Below, piece by piece: positions 41,836 through 43,022 of a stretch of 43,022 nucleotides of DNA. The stretch is taken from NCBI GenBank assembly GCA_028699085.1, contig JAQVVF010000001.1, positions 167,883-210,904 on the forward strand, read 5' to 3'. A program made the translations under genes and the position numbers. The notes beneath the pieces were generated by a model. The model did no database searches and was not told the origin of the DNA. It saw only the letters and a program-made list of their open reading frames with translations. Origin of the DNA: Patescibacteria group bacterium (lineage in GTDB: Bacteria > Patescibacteriota > JABMPQ01 > JAQVVF01). Position 1 is the stretch's first letter. Every line of letters begins with the position of its first letter.

Positions 41836-41863
41836 TTGACAGTTGGCAAGAATCATGTATTAT
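41836..41863 (+). promoter_or_regulatory. Putative sigma70 promoter TTGACA-N16-TATTAT
   Basis: Consensus -35 at 41836-41841, -10 at 41858-41863. Confidence 0.7.
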
Positions 41864-41896
41864 TTAAAATTGCACTCTCGAAAAAAAGGAGGGAGT

Positions 41897-42328
41897 ATGT
41901 CGACCGAACCAGAAAACAACGATCTGCAAAGAATTACTGACGAAATAGCTTGGTACAATGCTCAGCTTCCAAAAATGCGTGGAATTTATGAAACAATCCT
42001 GCAAGCCTGGCAATCATACTATTCAGAGCAAATGCATTTTTTGGTTCATCATCATGGACCGGTATCAGAACGAAAGATTATCGAAACTCTCATCGAAAGA
42101 GGAATCTATCAAGATGACTTCTGTTTCATACATTATGACCATACCTGGCGGTCCGATGACGTAGAAAAAGCCTGTCTAGAACTTCTTAAAATTCTGCCAG
42201 AAACTGAATTCTTCGAACTAGAGCTTAGCTGGAATTCAGATCAATATGGCAATATAACTGATATAAAATATTCCATCAAACTACTCGTTCATCCCAACAA
42301 CATCGCACTTTCAGAAACAAATCAGTAG
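41897..42328 (+). CDS. Hypothetical protein (143 aa)
   Basis: Start moved from track 41843 to ATG at 41897, behind SD aaaggaggg and downstream of the promoter. MSTEPENNDLQRITDEIAWYNAQLP... Confidence 0.78.
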   Translation: MSTEPENNDLQRITDEIAWYNAQLPKMRGIYETILQAWQSYYSEQMHFLVHHHGPVSERKIIETLIERGIYQDDFCFIHYDHTWRSDDVEKACLELLKILPETEFFELELSWNSDQYGNITDIKYSIKLLVHPNNIALSETNQ

Positions 42329-42356
42329 CTCCTATTTATCAGGAGCTTCTTTTATT
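42327..42356 (+). terminator. Intrinsic terminator overlapping stop codon
   Basis: AGCTCCT-atttatc-AGGAGCT then tcttttatt. Confidence 0.75.
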
Positions 42357-42403
42357 ATACCTAATATCTGTTATCTTATTATCTAATAATAAAAAAATCA
42401 ATC

Positions 42404-42431
42404 TTGACTTTTAACAAAAATAATGTAATAT
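42404..42431 (+). promoter_or_regulatory. Putative sigma70 promoter TTGACT-N16-TAATAT
   Basis: -35 42404-42409, -10 42426-42431; resembles promoter at 41836. Confidence 0.65.
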
Positions 42432-42467
42432 TAGCAAATAATCATCCGCAGAAGGAGGAAGAAGACA

Positions 42468-42857
42468 ATGAGCAACTTGAGTAAAAAAATTCAACAATGT
42501 CTTGAATTTTTGCCAACATATGATACTACTCTCCAAACTATCTATGCTTTTGTTGAAGATTTTTTCCAGATGAATCCGAAACTCATTGATAAAGCATTGC
42601 ACGACATAGCATTTAAGAAATTATACCTACAGCTTGCAGAACAATTACTGAAAACTGGAGTTGCCAAACACGAATTTGTTTTTACCAATGAACAACGCTG
42701 TCATGAATTTCAAAAGTCATCACTAGTAGATCATCCCAATCTCAACGCTCAAAAATCATTGCCCGCAAGCAAGCCGCTTCTTATTCAGGACGATGCAACA
42801 GTCTATACTTTCACGTTAACTCTCCAACTTCTCGATCATCCCAAAAATCAAAGCTAG
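42468..42857 (+). CDS. Hypothetical protein (129 aa), possible diverged paralogue of 41897-42328
   Basis: Strong SD gaaggagg before ATG; own promoter and terminator. Confidence 0.75.
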   Translation: MSNLSKKIQQCLEFLPTYDTTLQTIYAFVEDFFQMNPKLIDKALHDIAFKKLYLQLAEQLLKTGVAKHEFVFTNEQRCHEFQKSSLVDHPNLNAQKSLPASKPLLIQDDATVYTFTLTLQLLDHPKNQS

Positions 42858-42869
42858 TTCTTTCTTACC

Positions 42870-42897
42870 AAACTTCTATTCCATAGGAGTTTTTTAT
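42870..42897 (+). terminator. Intrinsic terminator
   Basis: AAACTTCTAT-tcc-ATAGGAGTTT followed by TTTT. Confidence 0.8.
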
Positions 42898-42903
42898 TAC
42901 CCT

Positions 42904-42928
42904 AAAAAACCACCAGCGTAAGCTGGTG
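42904..42928 (-). terminator. Minus-strand intrinsic terminator
   Basis: CACCAGC-GTAA-GCTGGTG perfect stem; on the minus strand it is followed by GTTTTTT. Confidence 0.7.
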
Positions 42929-42959
42929 TGTGCGTTTAAAGCGTAGCATCTGGTAAAAT

Positions 42960-42993
42960 AAAATCACCTCGACTAAAGAAGGGAGGTGATTTT
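42960..42993 (+). promoter_or_regulatory. Perfect 11-bp hairpin sequestering a strong SD
   Basis: AAAATCACCTC (42960-42970) and GAGGTGATTTT (42983-42993); SD ggGAGGTGAT lies 5' of ATG at 42998. Confidence 0.6.
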
Positions 42994-42997
42994 AATC

Positions 42998-43022
42998 ATG
43001 ACTAACGGGAGATTATACCAGT
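42998..43022 (+). CDS. Start of an ORF truncated by the window edge (MTNGRLYQ...)
   Basis: ATG behind SD gggaggtgat; only 8 codons visible. Confidence 0.4.

Noticed and set aside
41843-41896. N-terminal extension MARIMYYLKLHSRKKGGS of the ORF at 41843
   Set aside because: Overlaps the predicted -10 and SD; ATG at 41897 is better placed.

Overview
AT-rich 43 kb window that is almost entirely a cell-surface glycan biosynthesis island. I count 7 GT2-like and 6 GT4-like glycosyltransferases, 4 large polytopic GT-C-like membrane proteins, 2 Wzx-type flippases and nucleotide-sugar enzymes (UDP-glucuronate decarboxylase, GDP-mannose 4,6-dehydratase plus an RMD-like reductase, UDP-galactopyranose mutase, two tyvelose/paratose-epimerase-like SDRs). 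The style (short leaders, few Shine-Dalgarno sequences, compact genes, DUF1616-like and GtrA proteins, standard code with TGA stops) suggests a Candidate Phyla Radiation/Patescibacteria genome; this is inference only. Points worth a second look: (1) a CysD/CysN sulfate-activation module next to an RHH-like mini-protein and a 52-aa Cys-rich mini-protein missed by the ORF track, where three unrelated proteins share a C-terminal 'K-L-x-x-[LM]-G-Y-[LM]' tail; (2) a set of short orphan genes (37580, 41897, 42468) with near-consensus promoters, strong SDs and tight terminators, unlike the rest of the window, two of which look like diverged tandem paralogues; (3) an 11-bp perfect stem at the right edge that would sequester a near-perfect SD; (4) a cytidylyltransferase-like / CDP-alcohol phosphotransferase pair in which the fourth Asp of the CDP-OH-P motif is His. 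No rRNA, tRNA, CRISPR or transposase genes were recognised.
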